Assembly (NCBI GenBank): GCA_019912315.1
Contig: JAIOJA010000013.1
Coordinates: 1-64,000, forward strand
Direction: 5' to 3'
From: Planctomycetota bacterium
GTDB lineage: Bacteria; Planctomycetota; UBA8742; UBA2392
Length of the DNA stretch: 64,000 nt
A program made the position numbers and the translations under genes. Of the stretch, positions 19,251 to 28,032 are shown piece after piece. The first letter of the stretch is position 1; each line of letters begins with the position of its first letter. Under the pieces are notes generated by a model that saw nothing but the letters and a program-made list of their open reading frames with translations, was not told where the DNA came from and made no database searches.

Positions 19251-19907
19251 CTACTTTTTCGCGGGTGCGCCCTTGGCCGCGGGAGCAGCGGCGGGCGGTG
19301 CGCCCTTGGCCGAAGGCACCGCGCCAGCGGCGACCGGAGTCTCTTCGGTGGTCGCCGTCGCCCGGCGTGCCTGGGCACATTTGACCACGATGCCGTCCGG
19401 GTTCACCAACAACTCGGCGCCCTCGGGAATACCGAGGTCCCTGAACTTGAAGGATTGATCAACTTCAAGGCTGACCACTTCACACTCAACGTACTTGGGA
19501 ATGTTCGAGGCCGGACACAGCACTTCGACTTCGCCGCGCATGATTTCGAGCAGACCGCCGTGTGCGGCGCCGCGCGGTGTGCCGATGAACTTGAGTGGCA
19601 GCTTCAGCTTCACCTTTTCATCCAGGCTGATGCGGATGAAGTCAATATGGTGAAGCTGGTCACCCAGGTAATCGCGCTGCAAACCGCGCACGAGTGCGGG
19701 CAGCTTGTCGCCGGCGACATCGAGTTCGACCACGTGGCTGGCGTCGTGGATCAGCTTCTCGATGTCGGCGTACTTGAATGTCAGGTTGATGGTCTCGGCG
19801 CCCTTACCGTAGAGCACCCCGGGGAGCCCCCCGTTGGCGCGCAGCTTGCGCATGGCCTTGGTACCGCTTGTGTCGCGACGGTCCGCCTTCAATGCCGGAA
19901 TCTGCAT
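19251..19907 (-). CDS. rplY: 50S ribosomal protein L25 (TL5/Ctc type)
   Basis: 218 residues, the long TL5/Ctc form that binds 5S rRNA. N-terminal L25 domain: KADRRDTSGTKAMRKLRANGGLPGVLYGKG. C-terminal beta domain: DFIRISLDEKVKLKLPLKFIGTPRGAAHGGLL and LEVDQSFKFRDLGIPEGAELLVNPD. The tail is an Ala/Lys/Pro-rich stretch. In many bacteria this gene follows glmU-prs and precedes pth and rpsF; here pth is not in that place and two unrelated genes separate it from prs. Confidence 0.95.
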   Translation of the reverse strand: MQIPALKADRRDTSGTKAMRKLRANGGLPGVLYGKGAETINLTFKYADIEKLIHDASHVVELDVAGDKLPALVRGLQRDYLGDQLHHIDFIRISLDEKVKLKLPLKFIGTPRGAAHGGLLEIMRGEVEVLCPASNIPKYVECEVVSLEVDQSFKFRDLGIPEGAELLVNPDGIVVKCAQARRATATTEETPVAAGAVPSAKGAPPAAAPAAKGAPAKK

Positions 19908-19988
19908 GGCTACCTCAGTAGTGAAGCCCGCGGGCTGCGTACCGCACCGTGCGGCGTGGCCTCCCCGGGATCGTTCCCGAAAACTTGT

Positions 19989-21755
19989 CTACTTCTTTAC
20001 TTCGAATTCCACGGCTGCAAAGCCGCAGCGCTCCCCTTTCGGATCGCGGGCGAACACTTTGAGAATGTAGTCACCGGGCGCAAGGGGGGAGTCGGTTTTT
20101 CCGGCGTAGAACCGTACGAAGGTCTCACCCTCACCCTTCTCGACCGTGCCTTCACCGTCGGGGGTCAGCTTCAACTTCGCCACCAGCTTGTCGTTGGCGA
20201 TCTCATGGTTCTTGGCCAGCGTGTCTTCGGCCGTTGAGCGGGCTTTTTCATCACCGCTGGTCAGAGCCGCTTTGTCGTACTCAACGACCGGGTTTGCGAG
20301 TGTTGCGCGGCGGCACTCAATCCAGGCTTCGGCTTCGAGCTCAAGCTTCTCGTCGCAGGTGACCTGCAGCGTGAAGCCTTCAGCGCTGTTCTTGGCTGTG
20401 ATGCCGCTGCCGCCGAGCTTCGCACCGACATTGAGCCCCGGCTGCTTGAGACGCAGACCCGGATCGCCGGTCAGGTTGTACATGCTCAGGTGGCTGCGGT
20501 TCAGCTCGTCGCGCTCGGACTTCTTCGGAATGATGAACATGGCCATCAGCTCGAGGCTCTTGCGGTCCGGGTCTTCGGCCAGCACCAGTTCGCGCTTGGC
20601 ATCCATGAAGGCCTGACCCAGCGTCACGGCGCGGTCGTTCACAACTTCCTGGACGACGGCCTTCTGGATCAGTGTGTTGCTGTAGGGGTGGCTGTCGCGG
20701 CTGCTGGCGATAACCGCGACGGGCGCCTTTTCCGTGAAGCAGATCTTCTCGGCCAGGCAGCCCTGGGCGTGGTCCATGTAGCCGGTCTGGCAGGCGATGA
20801 TGGTCATGACCGGCAGCTTGCCGTCCGGAATATCGAACTGGTCTACGTGCTCGCTGGTGAGGATCGGGTAGCGTTCCCGCTTGCCGTCAATTTCGACGTA
20901 CATGTTGTCGAGACGGTCGTACATGCCGTGCCCCAGATAGGTCAGCAGAATCGCGCCGCGGTTGGCCTCGTCGATGACCTTTTCGCTGAACTTGCGCGGC
21001 ACATAGGCGTAGTCGCTTTCGATGTTCGCGTAGGTCATGCGCACGTTGTAGGCCTGCCCGATCTGCTCCGCGAACCGGATGAAGATGCTCTCGAGCATCT
21101 TGTCGATCTGGGCGCCGAAGCGGCCCTCGCCGGCGAAAAAAGTCAGGTTCCGCATCCAGTCGCCTTCGGGGGCGGCTTCGTAGGCTTTGACTTTCTTTAG
21201 CGCCAGGCGTGCGTCTTCAACCGTGCGCGCGGGGATGCGCCCGACGGCAATGTCCGGCAGTCCGTCGGCGTCCTGAATGATGTCGGCGTAGAAGTTGTCG
21301 GTCGGGATGCGCTGGCGGCGCGATTCGGTCGGGTTGGAGTCCACCTGTCGGGTCAGCATCCATGGGATCTCGGTCTTACTGTCGTAGTCGGTAGTGCTTT
21401 CGGTGGGGCAGTCGCCAAGCAGCAGCACCTGGAAGCCTTCGACGATCTCTTCTTCGCCGGCGTGCTCAAGAATGGTGTTCTTGATTTCCGTAAGCCCGGG
21501 CTGCTCCATTTCGTTGAGCTTGCCGATCTGGCTGATGGTCAGGACTTTGGCTATCCGCCCGTTATCGGAGCGATACATGGCCCACTCGGCTGCAACTTCC
21601 GAAAGCCCGTCGGCGCAGATGATCAAGTAATCGACCAGAGGCGCGGCTTCGGATGCCGTGTCTTTGGAAGGTCCGTCTTGAGCAACCGGAGCCGGCGAAG
21701 CGACAAACGCAAAAACCACGGCCAGCGCCGACGCAAACAAGGAGAACTTCTTCAT
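19989..21755 (-). CDS. Secreted C25 (gingipain-like) cysteine peptidase
   Basis: 588 residues from MKKFSLFASALAVVFAFVASPAPVAQ, a clear signal peptide, so the protein is exported. The C25 caspase-like fold is recognisable: LVDYLIICADGL near the start, FQVLLLGDCPTE, DIAVGRIPARTVEDA, then the catalytic pair His276 in TYLGHGMYD and Cys322 in IIACQTGYMD. Gingipains use the same His-Gly and Ala-Cys-x-x-G context. The C-terminal ~150 residues are beta-rich and may be an Ig-like or sorting region. No C-terminal transmembrane helix is seen. Co-directional with rplY and with the TPR gene upstream. The substrate is unknown. Confidence 0.82.
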   Translation of the reverse strand: MKKFSLFASALAVVFAFVASPAPVAQDGPSKDTASEAAPLVDYLIICADGLSEVAAEWAMYRSDNGRIAKVLTISQIGKLNEMEQPGLTEIKNTILEHAGEEEIVEGFQVLLLGDCPTESTTDYDSKTEIPWMLTRQVDSNPTESRRQRIPTDNFYADIIQDADGLPDIAVGRIPARTVEDARLALKKVKAYEAAPEGDWMRNLTFFAGEGRFGAQIDKMLESIFIRFAEQIGQAYNVRMTYANIESDYAYVPRKFSEKVIDEANRGAILLTYLGHGMYDRLDNMYVEIDGKRERYPILTSEHVDQFDIPDGKLPVMTIIACQTGYMDHAQGCLAEKICFTEKAPVAVIASSRDSHPYSNTLIQKAVVQEVVNDRAVTLGQAFMDAKRELVLAEDPDRKSLELMAMFIIPKKSERDELNRSHLSMYNLTGDPGLRLKQPGLNVGAKLGGSGITAKNSAEGFTLQVTCDEKLELEAEAWIECRRATLANPVVEYDKAALTSGDEKARSTAEDTLAKNHEIANDKLVAKLKLTPDGEGTVEKGEGETFVRFYAGKTDSPLAPGDYILKVFARDPKGERCGFAAVEFEVKK

Positions 21756-21915
21756 GCTGACTACTCCTGGGACCAATTCTGCACCTAGTGGCAATGTGAC
21801 CGAATACCTCACGATAGGAATGGCCTGGGGGCATGGAAACCGCTCGCTCGTGCCTGTTTGCACGCTGGAAGCAACGCAAAGCGTGGTCGCCCTCCGATTA
21901 GCTTGCCGGGGTTGG

Positions 21916-23586
21916 TCAGGCTTCGAATGGAGGTACCCCCGCCTTGGCACAAGCCCGCTTCATCTCAGCATTCATCTCGCCAAGCTTGAAAGTGTCGCCG
22001 AGTTCAGTGAGGCAACTTGCCCCTTCGCGCCAGGTTGACTGCGCCTCGGGGACCCTTTCGATCGCCAGCAGGAACAGAGCGAATTCGCACGTCAGGCATG
22101 CGCCAGCGTGTATCTCTCCAAGTTCCCGAAGCAAGGACAGTCCCTGCTCGAAATGCTCCAGCGCTTCACTGAACCTCCCGGTGCGAACGAGGCAGTTGGC
22201 CAGAATGCCCAGAGACCTGCCTTCACCGAGCTGGTCGGCGATTCCTCGGTGGATGGAAATCGCGTCGCGGACCATGGTCTCGGCTTCTTCCGTTCTGCCT
22301 GATTCGGCGTAGGCGTTCGCCAAGTTTGCCAAAGCCATTCCCTCGAATTGACGGTTGCCTGAACGTCGATGGACCATTAGAGCCTGCTTCGACAGCCGTT
22401 CTGCAAGATCGCTACGGCCGGTTTTCATGTACAGGACTGCCAAGTCTCCCAGAGCTACACCCTCCGATCGGAAATCACCGAGTTCACGATGAATAGCGAG
22501 GGCGGACTCGTACATTGCTTCGGCTGCGACCAGGCGCCCTGTATGTTCGTGCAGAATCGCAAACTCCTGAAGCGTAATCCCTTCCAAATGGCGATTTGAC
22601 ACTTGGCGGTTGAGATGCAGCGCTGCTTCGTAGGTCCGCTCCGCCTCGGCGTTTTGGCCACATTTGGCGTAGATTCCCGCCAAGTTCCGCAACGAGTTGG
22701 CCTCGGACCTCTTGGCTCCGACTTCTCGGGCGATGTCGATAGCATTCCGGTACGCGGCCTTTCCAGCGTCATTTCTGCCTGTACTGCACAAGACGCGGGC
22801 TAGGTTGTGCAGTGCCGAAGCCATGCCTTCGCGATTGCCCAACTCGCCGTGGATGCCGAGCGCCTCATCGTGTATCGCCTCGGCCTGGGTCAGTTGGCCT
22901 TGCGACTCAAGAAGCACTCCGAGATTACCGAGAGTAATGGCCTCAAATCGACGGTTTCCAACCTCTCGGTGAATCTTGAGGGCTTCTCGCAGTCGATGTT
23001 CCACCTGAGACGCACCTGCAGTACGCATTTCTGCCGCGGCGAGGTTGCTCAGAGCCCCTCCCTCGCCGCGGCGGTCACCGGCCTGGCGGTGCAGTTCTAA
23101 GGCCTCCTCCAGCAAGGGTTTGGCGTTGCGCGTGAGCCCGTCACTCATCAACTCGCCTGCCGCACGGGTCAGGGCGAGTGCTCTCCGCACACCTTGCAGC
23201 GATGCCGCTAGCTGTTGCCACAGGTGCGCGGCAGTCAGGCTCTGGAACTGTCTTGTGGCAAACTCGGCCGCGCGGCGAAGGTAATGACGTCGCGCCGCCA
23301 AAAGTTGATCGTGCGACACGCCATCCGCCCCCGAGTTCATTGCCAGTCGTGCGTGCTCAGCTAGTTCGGCGGCGAAAGAGTCGGAGGGATGAGGTGTGCA
23401 TTTGGGTGCATCAGTGCCCTCCAGCGGCGGCGGTTCAGGGGACTTCCCGCCGAGTGCGTCCTCGACAAGTTCCAATGATAGGCTGTGCAGCTGCGCGAGA
23501 TCACTGGGAAGATGCAGGCTGTACGCCGCGTCGCGCAACAACGCATGGCGAAAGACGTAGGTGCTCTCTGCGTCGATTTCAGGCAT
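21916..23586 (-). CDS. TPR protein with truncated 'FRHALLRDAAY' N-terminus
   Basis: 556 residues. The first ~25 residues (YVFRHALLRDAAYSLHLPSDLAQLH) match the winged-helix end of STAND-type ATPase regulators, in which this segment normally follows a P-loop ATPase. No P-loop is present, and the upstream frame is closed by the prs stop, so the gene is a stand-alone remnant or adapter. From ~190 to 530 there are about nine 40-residue kinesin-light-chain-type TPRs (A-I-H-R-E-L-G-x-R-x-x-E-G-x-A-L-x-N-L-A). Probably a protein-interaction scaffold. It is paralogous to the TPR gene at 28639-30099. It lies between prs and the C25 peptidase gene. Confidence 0.75.
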   Translation of the reverse strand: MPEIDAESTYVFRHALLRDAAYSLHLPSDLAQLHSLSLELVEDALGGKSPEPPPLEGTDAPKCTPHPSDSFAAELAEHARLAMNSGADGVSHDQLLAARRHYLRRAAEFATRQFQSLTAAHLWQQLAASLQGVRRALALTRAAGELMSDGLTRNAKPLLEEALELHRQAGDRRGEGGALSNLAAAEMRTAGASQVEHRLREALKIHREVGNRRFEAITLGNLGVLLESQGQLTQAEAIHDEALGIHGELGNREGMASALHNLARVLCSTGRNDAGKAAYRNAIDIAREVGAKRSEANSLRNLAGIYAKCGQNAEAERTYEAALHLNRQVSNRHLEGITLQEFAILHEHTGRLVAAEAMYESALAIHRELGDFRSEGVALGDLAVLYMKTGRSDLAERLSKQALMVHRRSGNRQFEGMALANLANAYAESGRTEEAETMVRDAISIHRGIADQLGEGRSLGILANCLVRTGRFSEALEHFEQGLSLLRELGEIHAGACLTCEFALFLLAIERVPEAQSTWREGASCLTELGDTFKLGEMNAEMKRACAKAGVPPFEA

Positions 23587-23628
23587 GGGTTCCCAAAGAG
23601 CCAGACCAAGTAATCGCGTGCTAAGTCT

Positions 23629-24582
23629 TCAACCCTTGAAAAGCAGGCTTACGGATTCGCTGAAGTGGATGCGTCGGATGGCTTCGGCCAGAAGGTCTGC
23701 GACGCTCAGGACCTTCAGCGTCTCAAACTCTTTGCCCTCGATGGGTACGGTGTCGGTGACGATGCACTCCTTGATCGGGGCGTTTTTCAGGCGCTCGACG
23801 GCCGGGCCGCAGAAAAGGGCGTGTGTGCAGGACACGTACACATCCTTGGCGCCGAATTTCAGACAGGCCTTGGCGGCGTCGACGATGCTGCCGCCCGTGG
23901 CGATCATGTCGTCGATCAGCACGCAAACCTGGCCCTCGACCTTGCCGATCATGTCCATCACTTCGGTTTCTTCGCCGCTGACGCGCCGCTTGTCCACGAT
24001 CGCCAACCCGGCGTTGAGGCGTTTGGCGTAACCGCGGGCGACTTTGCTTCGCCCGACGTCCGGCGCCACGATGGTCATGTTCTGGATATCCAGCCGCTGC
24101 TTGAGATCATTGAAGTACTGGTTGATGACGGGTGCCGCGTACAGGTGATCGACCGGGATGTCGAAGAACCCCTGAATCTGCGCTGCGTGCAGGTCCATGG
24201 TAAGCACGCGGTCAAAGCCGGCGCTCACCATGCAGTTGGCGACCATCTTGGCGCTGATCGGTACGCGCCCCTCATCTTTGCGGTCTTTGCGCGCGTAACC
24301 GTAGTAGGGAATCACGGCCGTGATGCGCTCCGCGCTCGCGCGACGCGCGGCGTCGGCGAATAGCAGGGCTTCCATCAGGTTGTCGTTCACTGGCGGGCTG
24401 GTGGACTGGATGAAGAAAGTATCCACACCGCGGATGTCTTCTTCGATCTTGACGTCAATTTCGCCGTCGGGGAATTTTTCGATACGCCCGCGCCCGAGCG
24501 GCACCTCGAGCATGTTGGCGATGGACTCCGCGAGTTTGCGGTTGCTGTTGCCTGCGAACAGTTTCAGTCCCTTGCTACGCAT
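23629..24582 (-). CDS. prs: Ribose-phosphate pyrophosphokinase (PRPP synthetase)
   Basis: Makes PRPP from ribose 5-phosphate and ATP for nucleotide, His and Trp synthesis. 317 residues, standard length. Motifs: LFAGNSNRKLAESIA, RIEKFPDGEIDVKI, YYGYARKDRKDEGR (flexible-loop/ATP region), LTMDLHAAQIQGFFDIPVDHL (divalent metal binding) and VCVLIDDMIATGGSI (PRPP-binding loop). The start overlaps the glmU stop by 8 bp, so the two are co-translated. Confidence 0.97.
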   Translation of the reverse strand: MRSKGLKLFAGNSNRKLAESIANMLEVPLGRGRIEKFPDGEIDVKIEEDIRGVDTFFIQSTSPPVNDNLMEALLFADAARRASAERITAVIPYYGYARKDRKDEGRVPISAKMVANCMVSAGFDRVLTMDLHAAQIQGFFDIPVDHLYAAPVINQYFNDLKQRLDIQNMTIVAPDVGRSKVARGYAKRLNAGLAIVDKRRVSGEETEVMDMIGKVEGQVCVLIDDMIATGGSIVDAAKACLKFGAKDVYVSCTHALFCGPAVERLKNAPIKECIVTDTVPIEGKEFETLKVLSVADLLAEAIRRIHFSESVSLLFKG

Positions 24583-25861
24583 GGTTGCTCCCGGGTTTCT
24601 TGCGAAGTTCTTTGGCGGGTACGCCGACGACGATTGTGTCGTCGGGCACGTCTTTGCCGTGGGGGACTACTGTGTTCGCGCCGGTCTGGGCGTTCTTGCC
24701 GACCTTTACGGGTGCGACCAGCACGGTGCCGCAGCCGATGAACGCGTTGTCGCCGATTTCAGTCTGGTGTTTGGTTTCGCCGTCGTAGTTTGCGACGATA
24801 CTCCCGGCGCCGATGTTGACGTTCTTTCCCAGCGTCACGTCGCCCATGTAAGCCAGGTGTCCCGACTTCGCACCGTCGCCATACGCCGCGTTCTTGGTTT
24901 CGACGAACGCGCCAACTTTGCACTCGTTGCCGAGTCTTGTGCCGGGGCGAAGGTGGGCAAAGGGGCCTATGCTGCACCGCTGACCGATCTCGACGCCGGT
25001 ACGAATTACCGTGTGCGGGTAGATCACGGTGTCGCGACCGACGCGGGCTCCGGCCTCGATGTAAGTTGTCGCCGGCTCGTAGATCGTGACACCCTGCTCG
25101 ATCATCAGTTCGTCCATGATGCGCGCGCGGGCGATGCCGTCGGCCGTGGCCAACTGTTTGCGATTGTTAATACCCATGACTTCGTCGTGGTCGTCACAGG
25201 CGAAGGCGACGACTTTGTTGCCGCCATCCGCAAGTTGGGGCACGACGTCGGTCAGGTAGTACTCGCTCTGGGCGTTATCGGTGCCGAGCTTGTCGAGCGT
25301 TGGCAGCAGCTTCTCGCAGTCGAACAGGTATGTCCCAGTATTGACTTCGCGGATCTGTTCCTGCTGCGAGATCAGGTCCTTCTGTTCCACGATACGGCGC
25401 ACGCGCCCGAGCCCGTCGCGCACAATGCGCCCGTAGCCCTGCGGGTCGTCACGCAGGGTGGTCAGGATCGTGCAGGCAGCCTCCTCGCTGTGATGCATGT
25501 GGCGCATCAGCTGCAAAGTCTTGGGGCGAATCAGCGGCACATCGCCGCACAGGATTGCCACATCGCCCTTGAAGCCAGCCAGCGCTTCCTTGGCCTGCAT
25601 GACGGCGTGCCCGGTACCGAGTTGCGGTTCCTGGGTGACGAACCGGATGTTGCTGCGATTCTCGAAGGCTTTGCGAACGCGGTCGCCTTCGTGCCCGATG
25701 ATGACGATTGACTCCAACGCGCCAAGTGAATCGGCTTGGTCGAGAACCCATTGCAGGACAGGCAAGCCCGCGACCTTGTGCAGGACTTTGGGCGCATCGG
25801 ACTTCATGCGGGTGCTCTTGCCCGCGGCGAGAATTACGACTTTCAGCGCCCTGTCAGCCAT
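24575..25861 (-). CDS. glmU: Bifunctional UDP-GlcNAc pyrophosphorylase / GlcN-1-P acetyltransferase
   Basis: Last two steps of UDP-GlcNAc synthesis. 428 residues, slightly short of the ~456 of E. coli. Uridyltransferase domain: VVILAAGKSTRMKSDAPKVLHKVAG, QLGTGHAVMQA, LCGDVPLI and VNTGTYLFD. Left-handed beta-helix: repeats of (I/V)GxxxxI from ~250, with the acetyltransferase active-site segment KSGHLAYMGD and NIGAGSIVANYDGE. The C-terminal acetyl-CoA arm is present (TGANTVVPHGKDVPDD), with a short tail. First gene of the glmU-prs pair. Confidence 0.95.
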   Translation of the reverse strand: MADRALKVVILAAGKSTRMKSDAPKVLHKVAGLPVLQWVLDQADSLGALESIVIIGHEGDRVRKAFENRSNIRFVTQEPQLGTGHAVMQAKEALAGFKGDVAILCGDVPLIRPKTLQLMRHMHHSEEAACTILTTLRDDPQGYGRIVRDGLGRVRRIVEQKDLISQQEQIREVNTGTYLFDCEKLLPTLDKLGTDNAQSEYYLTDVVPQLADGGNKVVAFACDDHDEVMGINNRKQLATADGIARARIMDELMIEQGVTIYEPATTYIEAGARVGRDTVIYPHTVIRTGVEIGQRCSIGPFAHLRPGTRLGNECKVGAFVETKNAAYGDGAKSGHLAYMGDVTLGKNVNIGAGSIVANYDGETKHQTEIGDNAFIGCGTVLVAPVKVGKNAQTGANTVVPHGKDVPDDTIVVGVPAKELRKKPGSNHA

Positions 25862-25948
25862 CCGGGTCCAATCGGTGAGTGCGCCCGAAGTCTAGCGGAG
25901 GGCGAAAAAGGAACAACCCTACGTTCAGGAGGCAGTCGGCAGCAGAGC

Positions 25949-25966
25949 CCCGGCGGAAACGCCGGG
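25949..25966 (-). terminator. GC-rich hairpin downstream of the ECF sigma gene
   Basis: Perfect 7-bp stem CCCGGCG / CGCCGGG closed by a four-base loop. It sits between the sigma factor stop and the glmU start, both on the minus strand. No T run follows, so a terminator role is tentative. Confidence 0.35.
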
Positions 25967-26042
25967 TACCCGACGAAGTCGGCAACGTCCTCGGCGAGCA
26001 GCGGCGGGACAAAGAAACAGGCCAGGGAGGATATCCCCGGCC

Positions 26043-26070
26043 CCTGAAACCTGATCTCTGTCCCCTGACC
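26043..26070. repeat. Degenerate heptanucleotide array (CCTGANN)
   Basis: Four consecutive 7-mers, CCTGAAA, CCTGATC, TCTGTCC and CCTGACC, abut the sigma factor stop codon. The unit matches the cleaner CCTGARA array at 61444-61478. A weak counterpart in opposite orientation (CAGGAGG, CAGTCGG, CAGCAGA) lies about 100 bp away at 25926-25946. Confidence 0.45.
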
Positions 26071-26645
26071 TACGCCATGGTCGGGCGTTTTCCGCCAAAG
26101 CGTTCGCGCAGCGCGACCTTGGCGCGGTGGAGTCGTGACATCACCGTGCCGATCGGCAGCTTCTGCTTCTCGGCGATCTCGCGGTAGCTGAGCTCGCCGA
26201 CCGTGTTCAGCAGCAACACATCGCGGTAGCGTTCATCAAGCTCGACCAGGCCGTCTTTCAGTTCGCTGTCGAGGTTCTGGAGGAACATCTCGTCCTTCGC
26301 GATCTCGCCCGCTTCCATGTGAGCCAGGTCGTCGTTGATCTCGATGTTCTCCTCGACGCCGGCCATGTTCTCGACGCCTTCTACGAAGACGGACTTTACA
26401 CGGCGCTTCTTGCGGCGATAGTCGTTGATGAACTGGTTGAACAGGATGCGCCCAAGCCAGGCTTTCAGGTTCGTGCCCTTCTGGAACTGGCGGAACTTAC
26501 GCATGCCCCGGATGAACACCTCCTGCACCAGGTCTTCTGCGTCAGCGCGGTTGCGCGTCAGGTGGTAGGCCTGGGCGTACATGTCCTGCATAAGCGGGAG
26601 TGCTTCAAGCTCGAATCTCTCGCGTAGCTGTGTCTGGGTTTCCAT
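26070..26645 (-). CDS. ECF-family RNA polymerase sigma factor
   Basis: 191 residues. The start METQTQLRERF is preferred because AAGGAGAG lies upstream at the right distance; the alternative ATG nine codons earlier lacks one. Region 2: YAQAYHLTRNRADAEDLVQEVFIRGMRKFRQF, LKAWLGRILFNQFINDYRRKKRR. Region 4: LDERYRDVLLLNTVGELSYREIAEKQKLPIGTVMSRLHRAKVAL. The linker is acidic. No anti-sigma gene is adjacent. A TetR-type operator lies in its upstream spacer, and the tetR gene is the next gene upstream, so repression by that TetR is plausible. Confidence 0.92.
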   Translation of the reverse strand: METQTQLRERFELEALPLMQDMYAQAYHLTRNRADAEDLVQEVFIRGMRKFRQFQKGTNLKAWLGRILFNQFINDYRRKKRRVKSVFVEGVENMAGVEENIEINDDLAHMEAGEIAKDEMFLQNLDSELKDGLVELDERYRDVLLLNTVGELSYREIAEKQKLPIGTVMSRLHRAKVALRERFGGKRPTMA

Positions 26646-26722
26646 GATGTCTCTCTCCTTCTTATTGCCCATTTACGGGCGCTGATTTCTGTTTTGGTGG
26701 TCTGCTATTTTCATCGGTATAG

Positions 26723-26736
26723 ACAGACTGGTCTGT
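26723..26736. promoter_or_regulatory. TetR-type operator upstream of the ECF sigma gene
   Basis: ACAGAC-TG-GTCTGT: two 6-base arms around a 2-base centre. The core CAGAC-N2-GTCTG is identical to a site in front of tetR and ubiX. It lies about 80 bp upstream of the sigma start, where it would overlap the promoter. Confidence 0.6.
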
Positions 26737-26756
26737 TTCTTTATTGCGTAAAAAAA

Positions 26757-27350
26757 CTACTGCTCGAAACCCATACGTGCGGCGGCAATTCTCCAGGCCG
26801 TCTCGGCTGGCCAACTGCACTGATGTACCGGAGAAGCAACAAAGACGGCTTCAGCCAGCAGATAAAGCTCATCTGCCAGGTCTGACTGTTCGTCTTCCGA
26901 CTTGTCGGATCCACGGAAGTGCGCGGTCACCAGTTCAAGCATGAACTGACGGAATGAGGACTTGTGCCACTTGACCAGCTCGCGCACCCGCGAGCCTGCG
27001 TCACGGAACTCGCTTACCATATTGAGGTAGGCGCAACCGTGGGTGCTGGTGCCACATGAGCAGCTTTGGCCAAGCCACTCGAAGACTCGCCCGATCTTTT
27101 CTTCGGGTGTCTTGCCCTGGCTTACCATCCCGCGCAGCTCGCCCATCATGCGGTCGTGGCGCTGCTCAAGGGTTGCTACCAGCAGGTCTTCCTTGGTCTT
27201 GAAATGGTGATAAAAACTGGCCTTGGCGATGCCGGCTTCACGTATGATCTCGTTGATGCCAGAGGCCTGAAAGCCCTGATTGTAGAAAAGCCTCGCGGCC
27301 GTCTCCATGAGTCTGTCGCGGACGCATTGTTTTTCGAGCGTGTCAGCCAT
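26757..27350 (-). CDS. TetR-family transcriptional repressor
   Basis: 197 residues from MADTLEKQCVRDRL. The N-terminal HTH is typical: RLMETAARLFYNQGFQASGINEIIREAGIAKASFYHHFKTKEDLL. The ligand domain carries an unusual Cys-rich stretch, SCSCGTSTHGCAY, at about residues 95-107, which could sense metal or thiol-reactive compounds. It is divergent from ubiX. A CAGAC-N2-GTCTG site lies 17 bp upstream of its start and a second one just past its 3' end, in front of the ECF sigma gene. Autorepression plus control of both neighbours is inferred. Confidence 0.88.
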   Translation of the reverse strand: MADTLEKQCVRDRLMETAARLFYNQGFQASGINEIIREAGIAKASFYHHFKTKEDLLVATLEQRHDRMMGELRGMVSQGKTPEEKIGRVFEWLGQSCSCGTSTHGCAYLNMVSEFRDAGSRVRELVKWHKSSFRQFMLELVTAHFRGSDKSEDEQSDLADELYLLAEAVFVASPVHQCSWPAETAWRIAAARMGFEQ

Positions 27351-27366
27351 GCAGGAAGTATACGAC

Positions 27367-27378
27367 CAGACCAGTCTG
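27367..27378. promoter_or_regulatory. TetR-type operator between tetR and ubiX
   Basis: CAGAC-CA-GTCTG, a palindrome with 5-base arms, followed by an extra TCTGG half site. It has the same core as the site at 26723-26736. A third, weaker match (CCAGACAGATCGGTCC) lies directly before the ubiX start codon. The placement fits autoregulation of tetR and control of ubiX. Confidence 0.6.
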
Positions 27379-27432
27379 TCTGGCAATAGGAAAGTGCCAT
27401 GATCTGCTTAAAATCCAGACAGATCGGTCCAA

Positions 27433-28032
27433 ATGGCTGGTGAAGAAAGAGTTGTGGTCGCGGTTACCGGCGCTTCGGGTATTCAGTACGCCCAGCGATT
27501 GTTGCAAGTCATTGCACAGAATGGACTTGAGGCGCACGTGGTGTTCAGCCAGCCGGCCTTTGACGTGTGGCGAGCCGAACTGGGCATCCCTTGTGACCCG
27601 GCCAAGCCTGATTTGAAGGCCTTCGCGGGCACCGACGGAAAGTTCCTTCTATACAAGAACACGCAGGTCGGCGCCCCGATCGCCAGCGGCAGCTTCCGGC
27701 ACCGGGGCATGGTGATCATCCCCTGTACCATGAGCACCCTCGGGCGCGTCGCCAACGGAACCGGCGACGGGCTGATCGGACGGGCAGCCGAAGTAGCACT
27801 GAAAGAGCGCCGCAAGCTCCTGATCGTCCCGCGTGAAACGCCCCTGTCACTGATCGCCTTGCGAAACCTGGTGACAGTAGCCGAAGCCGGTGCGACGGTC
27901 ATCGACGCTAACCCCGGCTTCTACGCGCGCCCGCAGAGCGTGCAGGACATGATCGACTTCGTCGTGGCGCGGGTGCTGGATCACCTCGGTATCGATCACT
28001 CGCTCACGAAGCGTTGGGGAGAGAAGGCATGA
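27433..28032 (+). CDS. ubiX: Flavin prenyltransferase UbiX
   Basis: Makes prenylated FMN, the cofactor of UbiD decarboxylases. 199 residues. Motifs: VAVTGASGIQYAQRLLQVI (FMN phosphate binding), APIASGSFRHRGMVIIPCTMSTLGRVANGTGDGLIGRAAEVALKE-RRKLLIVPRETPLSLI, and NPGFYARPQSVQDMIDFVVARVLDHLGI. No Shine-Dalgarno is visible; the few bases before the ATG instead carry an operator-like sequence, so the transcript may be leaderless. No ubiD is in the window. It overlaps the VOC gene by ATGA. Confidence 0.93.
   Translation: MAGEERVVVAVTGASGIQYAQRLLQVIAQNGLEAHVVFSQPAFDVWRAELGIPCDPAKPDLKAFAGTDGKFLLYKNTQVGAPIASGSFRHRGMVIIPCTMSTLGRVANGTGDGLIGRAAEVALKERRKLLIVPRETPLSLIALRNLVTVAEAGATVIDANPGFYARPQSVQDMIDFVVARVLDHLGIDHSLTKRWGEKA

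Noticed and set aside
18180..20237. 685-codon plus-strand open frame across ssb, rpsF and rplY
   Set aside because: It spans several conserved minus-strand ribosomal genes and reads as a compositional shadow of them.
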